In this document: positions 1 through 6,532 of the stretch, piece by piece | Layout of the letters: each line of letters begins with the position of its first letter | How positions within the stretch are numbered: the stretch's first letter is position 1 | NCBI GenBank assembly: GCA_903970295.1 | Contig: CAJCHQ010000203.1 | Coordinates: forward strand, 1-9,673 | Reading direction: 5' to 3' | DNA from: Bryobacterales bacterium | GTDB taxonomy: Bacteria > Cyanobacteriota > Vampirovibrionia > Obscuribacterales > Obscuribacteraceae | DNA length: 9,673 bases | The notes under the pieces: model-generated | Databases searched by the model: none | What the model was told of the DNA's origin: nothing | What the model saw: the letters and a program-made list of their open reading frames with translations, nothing else | Program-made: the position numbers and the translations under genes

Positions 1-1222
1 CTGCACGATGAAATACAATCCCAAAATCAACGATGCCATGGCATCGTTCGATGGTTTTCGGGCATTGCATCCATACCAACCGGAAGAACAAATTCAGGGC
101 GCTCTGCAATTGATCTGGGAATTGCAAGAGATGATTTCGGCCGTTGTCGGATTGCCGGCCGTTACGCTGCAACCTGCCGCCGGGGCGCATGGCGAGATGA
201 CTGGGCTTCTGCTGATCAAAGCCTACTTCGAAGCTAAGGGCGACACCGCGCGCCGCAAAGTAATCGTGCCCGATACCGCCCATGGTACTAATCCCGCGAC
301 TGCCGCGATGCTTGGTTACGAAGTCGTTGAAATCAAATCCAACTCTCGTGGATTAGTCGATGCCGAGGCGCTCAAAGCAGTTTTGGGACCCGATGTCGCA
401 GCGATCATGCTGACCAATCCCAATACGCTTGGATTGTTCGAAGAGGATATTCAAGCCGTTCAAAAATTGATTCACGGCGTCGGCGGCTTGCTTTATTACG
501 ACGGTGCCAATCTCAATGCCATTATGGGACTGGTTCGTCCCGGCGACATGGGTTTCGATGTTTGCCACTTGAATCTGCACAAAACTTTCTCGACGCCACA
601 TGGCGGCGGCGGTCCTGGCGGCTGTGCTGTAGCTTGCCGTCAGCATTTAGAGCCTTTCCTGCCTAAACCAGTGGTGAGTAAAGATGGCGATCGCTATTTC
701 CTCAATTGGGATCGTCCCCAATCGATCGGTAAAGTAAAGGGTTTCTATGGCAATTTCGGCATTCTCGTCAGAGCCTACTCTTACATCCTCGCCCATGGCC
801 GCACTGGGCTGGCCCAGGTTTCACAAGACGCGATCATCAGTGCCAATTATCTCAAGCACCACTTGAAGCGGCATTTTATCGCTCCTCACGAACAATACTG
901 CATGCATGAGTTTGTTCTTTCCGGCTCCAGGCAGAAAGAACGAGGGATCAGCACCACAAATTTTGCCAAACGTATGTTGGATTTTGGTGTGCATGCGCCG
1001 ACTGTCTATTTCCCGCTCGTCGTTGCAGAAGCGATGATGATTGAGCCGACTGAAACAGAATCGAAAGCGACACTCGACCAATTCATTGAGATCATGCTCA
1101 AGATTGATGAAGAAACCAAAAATTCGCCAGATGTGGTTTTGACTGCACCGCACACGACACCAGTCGGCCGTCTCGACGAGGCGATGGCTGCCCGAAAACC
1201 GAATCTCCGGTGGGAAAGTTAA
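1..1222 (+). CDS. gcvPB: Glycine dehydrogenase (decarboxylating) subunit 2, 5'-truncated by the window
   Basis: This is the PLP-binding subunit of the two-subunit P-protein of the glycine cleavage system. It decarboxylates glycine and passes the aminomethyl group to the lipoyl H-protein in the cytoplasm. Visible motifs are the [10 protein letters not shown] segment at the left edge, a [13 protein letters not shown] segment, [12 protein letters not shown], and the PLP-lysine region [17 protein letters not shown], with the lysine codon at 581-583. The first ATG (base 8) is not the start. The frame is open to the left edge and reads Cys-Thr before that Met, as in the internal [10 protein letters not shown] motif of the family, so roughly the first 80-100 residues lie outside the window. 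The stop is TAA at 1220-1222. The subunit 1 gene (gcvPA) is expected just upstream. The gene looks intact and has no evident link to the glycan genes downstream. Confidence 0.95.
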   Translation, partial: CTMKYNPKINDAMASFDGFRALHPYQPEEQIQGALQLIWELQEMISAVVGLPAVTLQPAAGAHGEMTGLLLIKAYFEAKGDTARRKVIVPDTAHGTNPATAAMLGYEVVEIKSNSRGLVDAEALKAVLGPDVAAIMLTNPNTLGLFEEDIQAVQKLIHGVGGLLYYDGANLNAIMGLVRPGDMGFDVCHLNLHKTFSTPHGGGGPGGCAVACRQHLEPFLPKPVVSKDGDRYFLNWDRPQSIGKVKGFYGNFGILVRAYSYILAHGRTGLAQVSQDAIISANYLKHHLKRHFIAPHEQYCMHEFVLSGSRQKERGISTTNFAKRMLDFGVHAPTVYFPLVVAEAMMIEPTETESKATLDQFIEIMLKIDEETKNSPDVVLTAPHTTPVGRLDEAMAARKPNLRWES

Positions 1223-1295
1223 TCTAAGCCCAGACAGAGAAAAGGCTGAACTGTGCAGGCGGAGCGACGATATCAAGAGAAGATAAGGTTTCGCT

Positions 1296-1318
1296 AAGCT
1301 CCTGGCTGGTGGGCTTTT
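1296..1318 (+). terminator. Possible weak Rho-independent terminator after gcvPB
   Basis: AAGCTC (1296-1301) can pair with GGGCTT (1311-1316) through one T-G wobble, giving a 6-bp stem with a 9-nt loop that runs into TTTT at 1315-1318. The T tract is short and the stem modest, so this is only a candidate. Its place, 74 nt after the gcvPB stop and just before the next promoter, is reasonable. Confidence 0.25.
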
Positions 1319-1343
1319 CGAATTACCCCGGTGAGAGACTCCT

Positions 1344-1352
1344 TGCTATAAT
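1344..1352 (+). promoter_or_regulatory. Extended -10 promoter of the exported protein gene at 1426
   Basis: TGC-TATAAT (1344-1352) is a perfect extended -10 element (TGnTATAAT). No convincing -35 lies 16-18 nt upstream; the best is about TTACCC at 1323-1328. Extended -10 promoters often do without one. The predicted transcript start is near 1359, giving a leader of about 65 nt before the ATG at 1426. The promoter lies inside the longer GTG-initiated frame (from 1309), which argues for the shorter start. Confidence 0.55.
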
Positions 1353-1425
1353 GTGCCGGCTGACAAGAAGTGCGGCTGAGCTCTGCAGTTTTCGTTTAGC
1401 GCCGGGTTTCCCTGGACAGGTGAGT

Positions 1426-2127
1426 ATGAAAATCTATGCCATCCTAGTGGCTCCAGCAATAATTCTCGGACTTTCGTCCGCAGGACATTGTTATTACGAT
1501 GATGAAGATGGCGATTACGACGCATCGAAATATCATCCTCAGCACTCTATGGAAACCTTTTATCAGACCGGCAATGCCACTGCCAACGTGCTGCAGATGG
1601 GCGCTGAATATTCCATGCAGAACAAGAATTATAAGCAGGCGATGCAGCTGTCCAAAGAAGCTCTGAACAAGGACAAAAACGATATCGACATTCGCATGAC
1701 CTATGCCAAAGCCATGGAAGGCGTGATGGACGGGCAGGACGATAAAGATCCCGAGCTATTTAATAAATGCGTCAAACAATGGCTGATCGTCTATAGAAAC
1801 ACGGTCGGTGAGGAGAAAGGTTTGACTTGGCATGGTCGCAGTCTGCCCGGTATGCAAAAACGTTACGAAGACGAAGAGCGTTCAATTCCTGCCAAGCAAC
1901 ACCTCTTCACTCTGACGGGTTCGGTTCCCAAAGCCAAGGAAAGTGACGCCCAATATTTGAAGCGTGTTCTCAAGCCGGCTGAAGAATCAGTGAGCGGCAA
2001 ACTTGTTGCTAGCAAAGAGTCAGGCTCCGAGAAAAGCGGCACTAAGCAGACCGCTAAAGCTGCCGCCAAAGAAGCAAAACTGAAAGAGAAATCGAGACTA
2101 GATTTTGATGATCTGCCTGCGCCCTAA
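1426..2127 (+). CDS. Exported protein of unknown function with a TPR-like helical segment
   Basis: The product is 233 aa; I do not recognise a named family. Residues 1-21 form a signal peptide (MKIYAILVAPAIILGLSSAG), so the protein is probably exported. Cys22 is preceded by His rather than Gly/Ala/Ser, so this is not a good lipobox. The mature N-terminus is strikingly acidic (YYDDEDGDYD, 23-32). Residues about 52-100 look like one or two TPR-type helical hairpins (YKQAMQLSKEALNKDKNDID). The C-terminus (190-225) is Lys/Ala/Ser-rich low complexity and ends in DFDDLPAP. I chose ATG 1426 over an upstream in-frame GTG at 1309 because it opens directly with the signal peptide, has a GGACAGGTGAG purine stretch just upstream, and follows a strong promoter at 1344-1352. 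The gene appears monocistronic. A scaffold or envelope-assembly role is possible but is inference from the TPR-like segment only. Confidence 0.75.
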   Translation: MKIYAILVAPAIILGLSSAGHCYYDDEDGDYDASKYHPQHSMETFYQTGNATANVLQMGAEYSMQNKNYKQAMQLSKEALNKDKNDIDIRMTYAKAMEGVMDGQDDKDPELFNKCVKQWLIVYRNTVGEEKGLTWHGRSLPGMQKRYEDEERSIPAKQHLFTLTGSVPKAKESDAQYLKRVLKPAEESVSGKLVASKESGSEKSGTKQTAKAAAKEAKLKEKSRLDFDDLPAP

Positions 2128-2203
2128 CCCTGGTTGTTGAGTACTTCTTTTGATTTGATTAGTTCGGGCAGCTTCCGCCTGTTTGAGACCGCTCCCCACT
2201 CTT

Positions 2204-2226
2204 TCGTTTCAAAGAACTCGAAACGA
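2204..2226. repeat. Perfect 7-bp inverted repeat upstream of the SDR gene (operator-like)
   Basis: TCGTTTC (2204-2210) and GAAACGA (2220-2226) are exact reverse complements with a 9-nt spacer. The right arm covers where a -35 would sit for the -10-like hexamer TAGACT (2239-2244), 27 nt before the ATG at 2253. It could be a repressor operator, or a hairpin ending the upstream transcript, although no T tract follows. Confidence 0.4.
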
Positions 2227-2238
2227 TTAGAGTTGCTG

Positions 2239-2244
2239 TAGACT
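2239..2244 (+). promoter_or_regulatory. Candidate -10 element giving a near-leaderless SDR transcript
   Basis: TAGACT matches the -10 consensus at 4 of 6 positions and ends 8 nt before the ATG at 2253. No Shine-Dalgarno sequence is visible (GTTTTGTT precedes the ATG), which would fit a leaderless mRNA starting at about 2251-2253. There is no recognisable -35, so the call is weak. Confidence 0.25.
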
Positions 2245-2252
2245 GTTTTGTT

Positions 2253-3188
2253 ATGGAAAAAGTACTAATAATTGGCGGAGCCGGCTATATCGGCTCGATG
2301 TTGGTTCATCACTTGCTCAAACGCAAGTACCGGGTCACGGTTCTGGATAACCTACTGTACGGGCAGCGAACGCTGTTTCAGTACGTCAGCAACCCTGATT
2401 TCAATTTTGTTTTTGGTGACGCTCGCGACGAATCAATCGTCAAAGAACTGATCAAGAATCACGACGCCATCATTCCGCTGGCTGCCCTGGTCGGAGCCCG
2501 TGTCTGTGACCTGGATCCGATTATGGCGACGACTCTCAATCTCGATTCTATTCTTTTGCTGAACAAATTGCGCAGTGCGCAGCAGAAAGTAATTTGGCCC
2601 TGCACCAACAGCGGATATGGCACCAAATCCGGTGAGATGTTCTGCACCGAAGAAACGGCGATGGAGCCGATTACGCTCTATGGTGAAACTAAAGTTAAAG
2701 CCGAGAATGCTCTGCTCGAGCAAGGAAATGCGATTTCCTTGCGGCTGGCGACAGTGTTCGGGCCATCGCCAAGAATGCGCATCGATCTTCTCGTCAACGA
2801 TTTTGTCTATCGCGCATTCACCGATCGTTTTCTCGTCATCTTTGAAAAAGACTTCAAGCGAAATTATATCCACGTTGATGACGTCTGCGAAGCTTTCTGC
2901 TTCTGCCTCGAACACTTCGACGAAATGAAGGGCGAGCCGTACAACGTTGGCTTGAACGAAGCCAATCTTTCGAAAGCAGAGCTCGCGGATAAAATTAAAG
3001 AGTACATCCCGCAGTTCTACATTCACTACGCTGAAGTGGGCTCAGATCCAGACAAGCGCAATTACATAGTCTCGAATGAAAAGATCAAGAAGAAAGGTTT
3101 CGAAGCCACGCACTCGCTGGACGAAGGTATCAAGCAACTGATCACGACGTATCAGATGTTCCCGCGCGGTCGCTACGCTAACGTCTAA
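2253..3188 (+). CDS. Extended-SDR NAD(P)-dependent nucleotide-sugar epimerase/dehydratase
   Basis: The product is 311 aa, a normal length for an extended short-chain dehydrogenase/reductase acting on nucleotide sugars. It has the Rossmann motif GGAGYIG at residues 8-14, an acidic residue ending strand 2 (Asp32, NAD-type), and the LAALVGARV segment at 77-84. The active-site pieces are complete: Ser/Thr in TNSGYG (118-123) and YGETK with Tyr143 and Lys147. The C-terminal sugar-binding half includes RNYIHVDDV at 205-212. The exact reaction (4-epimerase, 4,6-dehydratase, 3,5-epimerase or 4-reductase) cannot be read from sequence alone. Because it sits opposite the heptose operon, its likely substrate is GDP-D-glycero-alpha-D-manno-heptose or a derivative. 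It converges on the gmhA-like gene with 52 nt between stops. Initiation at ATG 2253 lacks a Shine-Dalgarno sequence. No truncation or missing catalytic residue is seen. Confidence 0.85.
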   Translation: MEKVLIIGGAGYIGSMLVHHLLKRKYRVTVLDNLLYGQRTLFQYVSNPDFNFVFGDARDESIVKELIKNHDAIIPLAALVGARVCDLDPIMATTLNLDSILLLNKLRSAQQKVIWPCTNSGYGTKSGEMFCTEETAMEPITLYGETKVKAENALLEQGNAISLRLATVFGPSPRMRIDLLVNDFVYRAFTDRFLVIFEKDFKRNYIHVDDVCEAFCFCLEHFDEMKGEPYNVGLNEANLSKAELADKIKEYIPQFYIHYAEVGSDPDKRNYIVSNEKIKKKGFEATHSLDEGIKQLITTYQMFPRGRYANV

Positions 3189-3204
3189 ACGCTAAACGCT
3201 AAAC
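3185..3204 (+). repeat. Short tandem CTAAACG repeat at the SDR stop codon
   Basis: The heptamer CTAAACG is repeated almost three times (3185-3191, 3192-3198, partial 3199-3204). The first copy contains the TAA stop of the SDR gene. The function is unknown, and it may be simple slippage in a convergent intergenic gap. Confidence 0.5.
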
Positions 3205-3250
3205 CGCGCAAAATCGAAACCGCGGGATTGAAACTAGCGCTTAGCGCTGG
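3204..3250. terminator. Convergent hairpin region between the SDR and gmhA-like genes
   Basis: Two hairpins lie between the convergent genes. CCGCG (3204-3208) pairs with CGCGG (3221-3225) around a 12-nt loop. AGCGC-TTA-GCGCT (3236-3248) extends to 7 bp with one wobble (3234-3250), and its loop is the TAA stop of the minus-strand gmhA-like gene. On the minus strand the second stem is followed by TTTC only, so T tracts are poor in both directions. A bidirectional terminator is plausible but unproven. Confidence 0.35.
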
Positions 3251-3831
3251 GCAATCGCTTCTTTAAGGCGTTGCGAGATCAAGTGCCCGACTGACATGTG
3301 AATTGTTTCCACTTGCCCGTAATTGTGATTGTCGATATAGATCACGCAGTCGGAAAGGCTGCGCATTTTGCCACCACTGAAGCCGAGGAAACCGATCGTG
3401 AAAATGCCGTGCGTGCGCGCATATTCAAAAGCGTTCACCACGTTTGGAGAATTGCCGGAGCAAGACATGCCGACTACGAGATCGCCTGGTCGCATGCACA
3501 TCTCGAGCTGTTTGGCGAAAGCTTGATCGTAGCCGAAGTCGTTGCTGACTGCAGTCACCGTGCAGAGATTATCGACGAGCGCTTGCGCCCGCAAAGGTTT
3601 TTTGCCGGGAGTATAAGTGCCCTGACTGAGGCAATTGGCGAAATGCATGGCGTTGGTGGCACTGCCGCCGTTGCCCATGACGAACACTGTGGCATCGCGC
3701 TGCCAGGCTTGAAACAGAGCTGTGACCGCGTCTTTGCAGCCTTCCTTCTCGACCATGTCGAGCAAGGTCTTAGTCTCTTCCATGTACTCTTTGAAATAAG
3801 TGGCGAACTGATCTACTTCAGTCACTGACAT
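3241..3831 (-). CDS. gmhA: SIS-domain phosphosugar isomerase, GmhA-like (sedoheptulose 7-phosphate isomerase)
   Basis: The product is 196 aa, the usual GmhA size. GmhA isomerises D-sedoheptulose 7-phosphate to D-glycero-D-manno-heptose 7-phosphate, the first step of heptose synthesis. GmhA/SIS features are GNGGSATNAMHFA (53-65), NDFGYDQAFAKQLE (97-110), SGNSPNVVNA (125-134) and VETIHMSVGHLIS (174-186). Against the E. coli protein recalled from memory, the metal/catalytic set H61, E65, Q172, H180 becomes H63, C67, E175, H183. The catalytic Glu is therefore a Cys and the Gln is a Glu, which makes the exact activity less certain. The start at ATG 3831 has an AGGA Shine-Dalgarno 6 nt upstream (3838-3841). 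It is the last gene of the minus-strand operon, and its start overlaps the readthrough frame of hddA by 14 nt. The stop is TAA. Confidence 0.85.
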   Translation of the reverse strand: MSVTEVDQFATYFKEYMEETKTLLDMVEKEGCKDAVTALFQAWQRDATVFVMGNGGSATNAMHFANCLSQGTYTPGKKPLRAQALVDNLCTVTAVSNDFGYDQAFAKQLEMCMRPGDLVVGMSCSGNSPNVVNAFEYARTHGIFTIGFLGFSGGKMRSLSDCVIYIDNHNYGQVETIHMSVGHLISQRLKEAIAQR

Positions 3832-3967
3832 AAATAATCCTGCTTCCTTGTGGTTCGAACGAGAATTGAATCGGTTTCATGTCGGATAGGGCTTCACGCA
3901 CAATCGGTTGATTCTGCCATTCAACAAAGACTAACAGAAATCCGCCGCCACCCGCCCCTAAGATTTT
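3818..3967 (-). pseudogene. hddA: In-frame continuation of hddA beyond an internal UGA (C-terminal 49 codons)
   Basis: Directly after the UGA at 3970-3968 the same frame continues for 49 sense codons to a second TGA at 3820-3818. It begins KILGAGGGGFLLVF, the third GHMP kinase motif, and ends FSFEPQGSRIIYVSD, which resembles the normal HddA C-terminus. With the upstream part the frame would be 324 codons, the expected family length. The UGA stands where family members have the second Gly of ALGGK(I/L)LGAGGGG; GGA to TGA is a single base change. The extension overlaps the gmhA-like start by 14 nt, the usual pattern for coupled genes. It is either a fresh nonsense mutation, a sequencing error, or translated by readthrough. 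Confidence 0.85.
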
Positions 3968-4792
3968 TCACCCGAGAGCGCCTGCCTTAATCGCTCTATC
4001 GTAAAAATCGTCAATGCCTTCGTTGGAAATATTACTTGCCAGTTGCCGCTTGAGTTCCCATGCTTTGTGCAGGATGTCGCCGATCGAGGTGAGTCGGGTG
4101 CCGCGGTGGAGAATATCCTTGATTTCCCGCCCCTGATTGACCATCTCATCTAGAAGCGGGCGCTTGGAATCGGTCTTCGCTTTTTGCTCAGTCAAAACAG
4201 AAGCCGCCGGTCGACTTACACCAGTCCAATAGAGTTGCAAATGCCTCATCAATTCGTCGCGTGTTTTGGTGGAGCAAACCACGGGCGAGGTGTAGACGGT
4301 CTCATCCGGATTGAATTCCAGGTGTCTTAAGCCACCGAAAGCAGCCATGTACTGATCCTGCTTGCCGACAGGTTCTTTCAGAATTTCCATCTCGATTTCG
4401 CAGGCTTCGCGAGCCAGACGATCGGCTGAAGCATGCACACCTTTAAATGCATACAGTGCGTTCAGCAAGCCGACCAGAAAACTGGCTGATGACCCAATGC
4501 CTGTCTGTGCTGGAATGTCAGCCATCGACGTGATCTCGAGTCCGTTGGTAATGCCGACGTATTTGAGCGTGGCTTTGACGAGCGGATGTTGCAGTTCATC
4601 AACGGTGTCGACGATTTCCATTTTGGAATATCCCACTCGCAGAGTGTGATCGAAGCGCTGATTGACAGTGATGTACATGTATTTGGAAATCGTGAAAGCT
4701 GTCACGCAGCCAGGGCTGACGCGATAGTATTCAGGTAAGTCACTGCCACCACCGGCGAGACTAATGCGAAACGGTGTGCGCGATATTATCAA
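3968..4792 (-). CDS. hddA: D-glycero-alpha-D-manno-heptose 7-phosphate kinase (GHMP family), interrupted by in-frame UGA
   Basis: HddA phosphorylates heptose 7-phosphate at C1 with ATP to give the alpha-1,7-bisphosphate, the step that commits the pathway to the GDP branch. As framed here it is 274 aa. It opens with the HddA-type RTPFRISLAGGGSDLPEYY segment (5-23) and has GHMP motif 2, PAQTGIGSSAS (94-104), plus EPVGKQDQYMAAFGG downstream. The start is TTG at 4792, supported by a GGAG Shine-Dalgarno 6 nt upstream (4799-4802), a 4-nt TTGA overlap with the hddC stop, and alignment with the family N-terminus. The frame stops at UGA 3970-3968, right before motif 3 (KxLGAGGGG), which is encoded just beyond it in the same frame. 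Without that tail the kinase should be inactive or unstable. UGA also ends several intact genes here, so it is a genuine stop in this genome. Confidence 0.88.
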   Translation of the reverse strand: MIISRTPFRISLAGGGSDLPEYYRVSPGCVTAFTISKYMYITVNQRFDHTLRVGYSKMEIVDTVDELQHPLVKATLKYVGITNGLEITSMADIPAQTGIGSSASFLVGLLNALYAFKGVHASADRLAREACEIEMEILKEPVGKQDQYMAAFGGLRHLEFNPDETVYTSPVVCSTKTRDELMRHLQLYWTGVSRPAASVLTEQKAKTDSKRPLLDEMVNQGREIKDILHRGTRLTSIGDILHKAWELKRQLASNISNEGIDDFYDRAIKAGALG

Positions 4793-5541
4793 TTGAGACT
4801 CCGAGAAAAGAGTGAAAGTCTGCTTGGTGTGCCGATGTCATAAAAGGGACGATCCGTGAGCACGGAAAAAAGTCGAGACTGCTCAGCCAATCCGGGATAA
4901 ATCACTTGCTCCAGGTTCGAGACATCGAGGCTGTCGGGAATCAGTTTGACCGTTCCTCTTGTCAGTATCAGTACACCGGCATCCACAAAGCGGTATTCCC
5001 CGCCGCCTCCTTTCTTATAACTATCGACCAGCTTCGAATTGAAATCGATTTTGACGTTGCCCGGCTCCACTTCTCCACCTGGTGCCTGGGCCACAACCAT
5101 TGCTCCCAGTGCATCAGCGGCTGTCGAGTGAGGGAACTGCCCGGCTTTCCAGTCGCTGAAGGACTGGTGAGCTCCCTGGTAGTCGAAGTCGAGATAAGAG
5201 TCGCCATAAATTAGAAAAAATTCATCCGGCAAGTTTTTTTCCGCCAGAGCCAGGGCTCCAGCCGTTCCCCGGGGTTTCGGCCCCTGACTATATGTGAGCG
5301 AAATGCCAAGGGTATGACCATCACCAAACCGTTCCTCGATTTGTTCGCCCAGATAACCTGTCAGCAAAAGAATTTTGTCGATGCTACGTCTCTTGAGCAT
5401 CTTCAACTGATGTTCGAGAAAAGGCGCGCCGTTGACCTCGACCAGGGGCTTGGGCATTTGCCTGGTCAGATCGCCCAGACGCGTGCCCAGCCCACCGGCT
5501 AGCACGACTCCATGTTCACAGCTGACTTTATTGTTCGTCAT
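4789..5541 (-). CDS. hddC: D-glycero-alpha-D-manno-heptose 1-phosphate guanylyltransferase (nucleotidyltransferase)
   Basis: HddC couples heptose 1-phosphate to GTP, giving GDP-D-glycero-alpha-D-manno-heptose and pyrophosphate. The 250-aa product has the GT-A nucleotidyltransferase signature LAGGLGTRL (14-22), followed by MPKPLVEVNGAPFLEHQL (29-46) with Lys31, PRGTAGALALAE (90-101), and the metal-site Asp114 in IYGDSYLDFD. The family cannot always be told from other sugar-1-phosphate nucleotidyltransferases, but adjacency to hddA, gmhA and gmhB makes HddC the best call. I use ATG 5541, not the in-frame start 20 codons upstream. It creates the ATGA overlap with the SDR stop at 5540-5538, and the family motif begins about 13 residues in. 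No strong Shine-Dalgarno is seen, so translation is probably coupled to the upstream gene. The C-terminal TGA overlaps the hddA TTG start by 4 nt. Confidence 0.88.
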   Translation of the reverse strand: MTNNKVSCEHGVVLAGGLGTRLGDLTRQMPKPLVEVNGAPFLEHQLKMLKRRSIDKILLLTGYLGEQIEERFGDGHTLGISLTYSQGPKPRGTAGALALAEKNLPDEFFLIYGDSYLDFDYQGAHQSFSDWKAGQFPHSTAADALGAMVVAQAPGGEVEPGNVKIDFNSKLVDSYKKGGGGEYRFVDAGVLILTRGTVKLIPDSLDVSNLEQVIYPGLAEQSRLFSVLTDRPFYDIGTPSRLSLFSRSLN

Positions 5542-6452
5542 TTTTTCGTCTTTTGCCACGTGCGTTCGAGTCCATCGGGCAACATAATCAAAGGTTTCCA
5601 ACCGATTTTTTCCAGAGTGCTGATGCCGGCTCTCTCTTCGTCAGCTTCGCCTTTGCGCACGCGGCTTTCCTCGGAAACGATCTCGAGTTTTTTGCCTGTA
5701 ATTTGGGCAAGCATGTTGACTATGTCGCCTGGCGAAGCACTTACACCCGAACCAATATTGAAAATCTCGGCCGCACCGGCAGCCCCGGGATTTACTCGAG
5801 AAATGGCTTGGATAGCGGTGACCACGTCATCAATAAAAATAAAGTCGCGTTTGGGTGTGACGTTTCCAAGCACGATCTTGCCACCACCATTTTGGTCAGC
5901 CGCTTGACTGATGATCCAGGGAATGAGCATGCCGTCTCGTTGTCCTGGTCCGTACGCGTTGAAGAGACGCAATATGCTGAAACGTTTGTCGGGCAAATTT
6001 TCGGCGTAGAAAGAAACGAGTCGTTCGCATTCCATTTTGGAGCGACCGAGCGCTGTGTCTGGTTTGAGCGGGTGTTGTTCGTCGATGGGCAGATGGAGTG
6101 GGCGACCGTAGACTTTGCCAGTCGAGACTAGCAGAAAATGTTTGCCGTGCCCGCGTGCGAAAGCGGTGAGAGCATTCAAGACACCGCGGACGTTGATCCG
6201 CATGGCATCCAGCGGTCGAGCATGGATTTCTGCGCCGAGTGTGGGTGCAGCCAGGTGGATGACCGATTCGCAACTGCCGGCGACGAGATCGAGATTTGTG
6301 GTTTCGACATCTCCCGCCACCACCTGGCAGCCAGGCAGATCTGTTGCTTGTCTGGCCAGACCCTTGACCGTCGCTTTATCGGCGTTGAATGAAGCGGCGA
6401 GGGCTCGGCCAAGGAAGCCAGCGATTCCCGTGATGAAGACACTTTCAGTCAT
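5538..6452 (-). CDS. Extended-SDR nucleotide-sugar epimerase/dehydratase-like protein lacking the catalytic Tyr
   Basis: The product is 304 aa and is the first gene of the minus-strand heptose operon. It has a Rossmann motif ITGIAGFLG (7-15), VIHLAAPTLG (64-73), STGKVYG (110-116), a sugar-binding FNAYGPGQRDGMLIPW segment and RDFIFIDDVV in the C-terminal half. In the active site, where the family has YxxxK, this protein reads LGRSK (Leu135, Lys139). The codon is CTC, two changes away from a Tyr codon, so a simple sequencing error is unlikely. Ser110/Thr111 and Lys139 are kept. It may have lost redox chemistry, use another general acid, or act as a binding partner. Its substrate is probably a GDP-heptose species, judged from the operon. 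The start at ATG 6452 is preceded by GAGAAGTGA, a mediocre ribosome site. The stop TGA overlaps the hddC ATG (ATGA). Confidence 0.82.
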   Translation of the reverse strand: MTESVFITGIAGFLGRALAASFNADKATVKGLARQATDLPGCQVVAGDVETTNLDLVAGSCESVIHLAAPTLGAEIHARPLDAMRINVRGVLNALTAFARGHGKHFLLVSTGKVYGRPLHLPIDEQHPLKPDTALGRSKMECERLVSFYAENLPDKRFSILRLFNAYGPGQRDGMLIPWIISQAADQNGGGKIVLGNVTPKRDFIFIDDVVTAIQAISRVNPGAAGAAEIFNIGSGVSASPGDIVNMLAQITGKKLEIVSEESRVRKGEADEERAGISTLEKIGWKPLIMLPDGLERTWQKTKK

Positions 6453-6475
6453 TCACTTCTCAACCCGTGCATGCG

Positions 6476-6490
6476 AAACTCTAATAGTTT
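6476..6490. promoter_or_regulatory. Inverted repeat in the divergent spacer between the SDR operon and gmhB
   Basis: AAACT-CTAAT-AGTTT is a perfect 5-bp inverted repeat with a 5-bp spacer, in the 80-bp gap from which the heptose operon and gmhB diverge. It could be a small operator serving both. Weak -10-like hexamers lie nearby (TAGTCT at 6511-6516 on plus; TATTAG at 6486-6481 on minus), but neither has a clear -35. Confidence 0.25.
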
Positions 6491-6532
6491 AACCTTATCT
6501 GAAACGACATTAGTCTTCATTCGCCAGGCAAA

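Noticed and set aside
1309..1425. GTG-initiated 39-residue N-terminal extension of the exported protein gene
   Set aside because: It contains the extended -10 promoter at 1344-1352, has no ribosome site, and would bury the signal peptide.
2433..3026. Long open frame on the minus strand opposite the SDR gene
   Set aside because: It has no recognisable motif and lies wholly opposite a clear SDR gene; it is a coding shadow.
3298..3828. Long plus-strand open frame opposite the gmhA-like gene
   Set aside because: It is fully antisense to a gene with strong family motifs and has no motifs of its own.
3968..3970. UGA decoded as glycine through an alternative genetic code (as in SR1/Gracilibacteria)
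   Set aside because: UGA is the terminal stop of hddC, the SDR at 5538, gmhB, the methyltransferase and the TPR gene at family-consistent ends, and no other gene has an internal UGA.
3930..3970. SECIS-like hairpin (AAATC...GATTT) or G-quadruplex downstream of the UGA
   Set aside because: The 5-bp stem is weak with a long G-rich loop, selenocysteine is not expected at this glycine site, and the G runs simply encode the conserved GAGGGG.
5542..5601. Upstream start for hddC adding 20 residues
   Set aside because: The extension lies inside the preceding SDR gene. The ATGA overlap at 5541 and the family N-terminus favour the later start.
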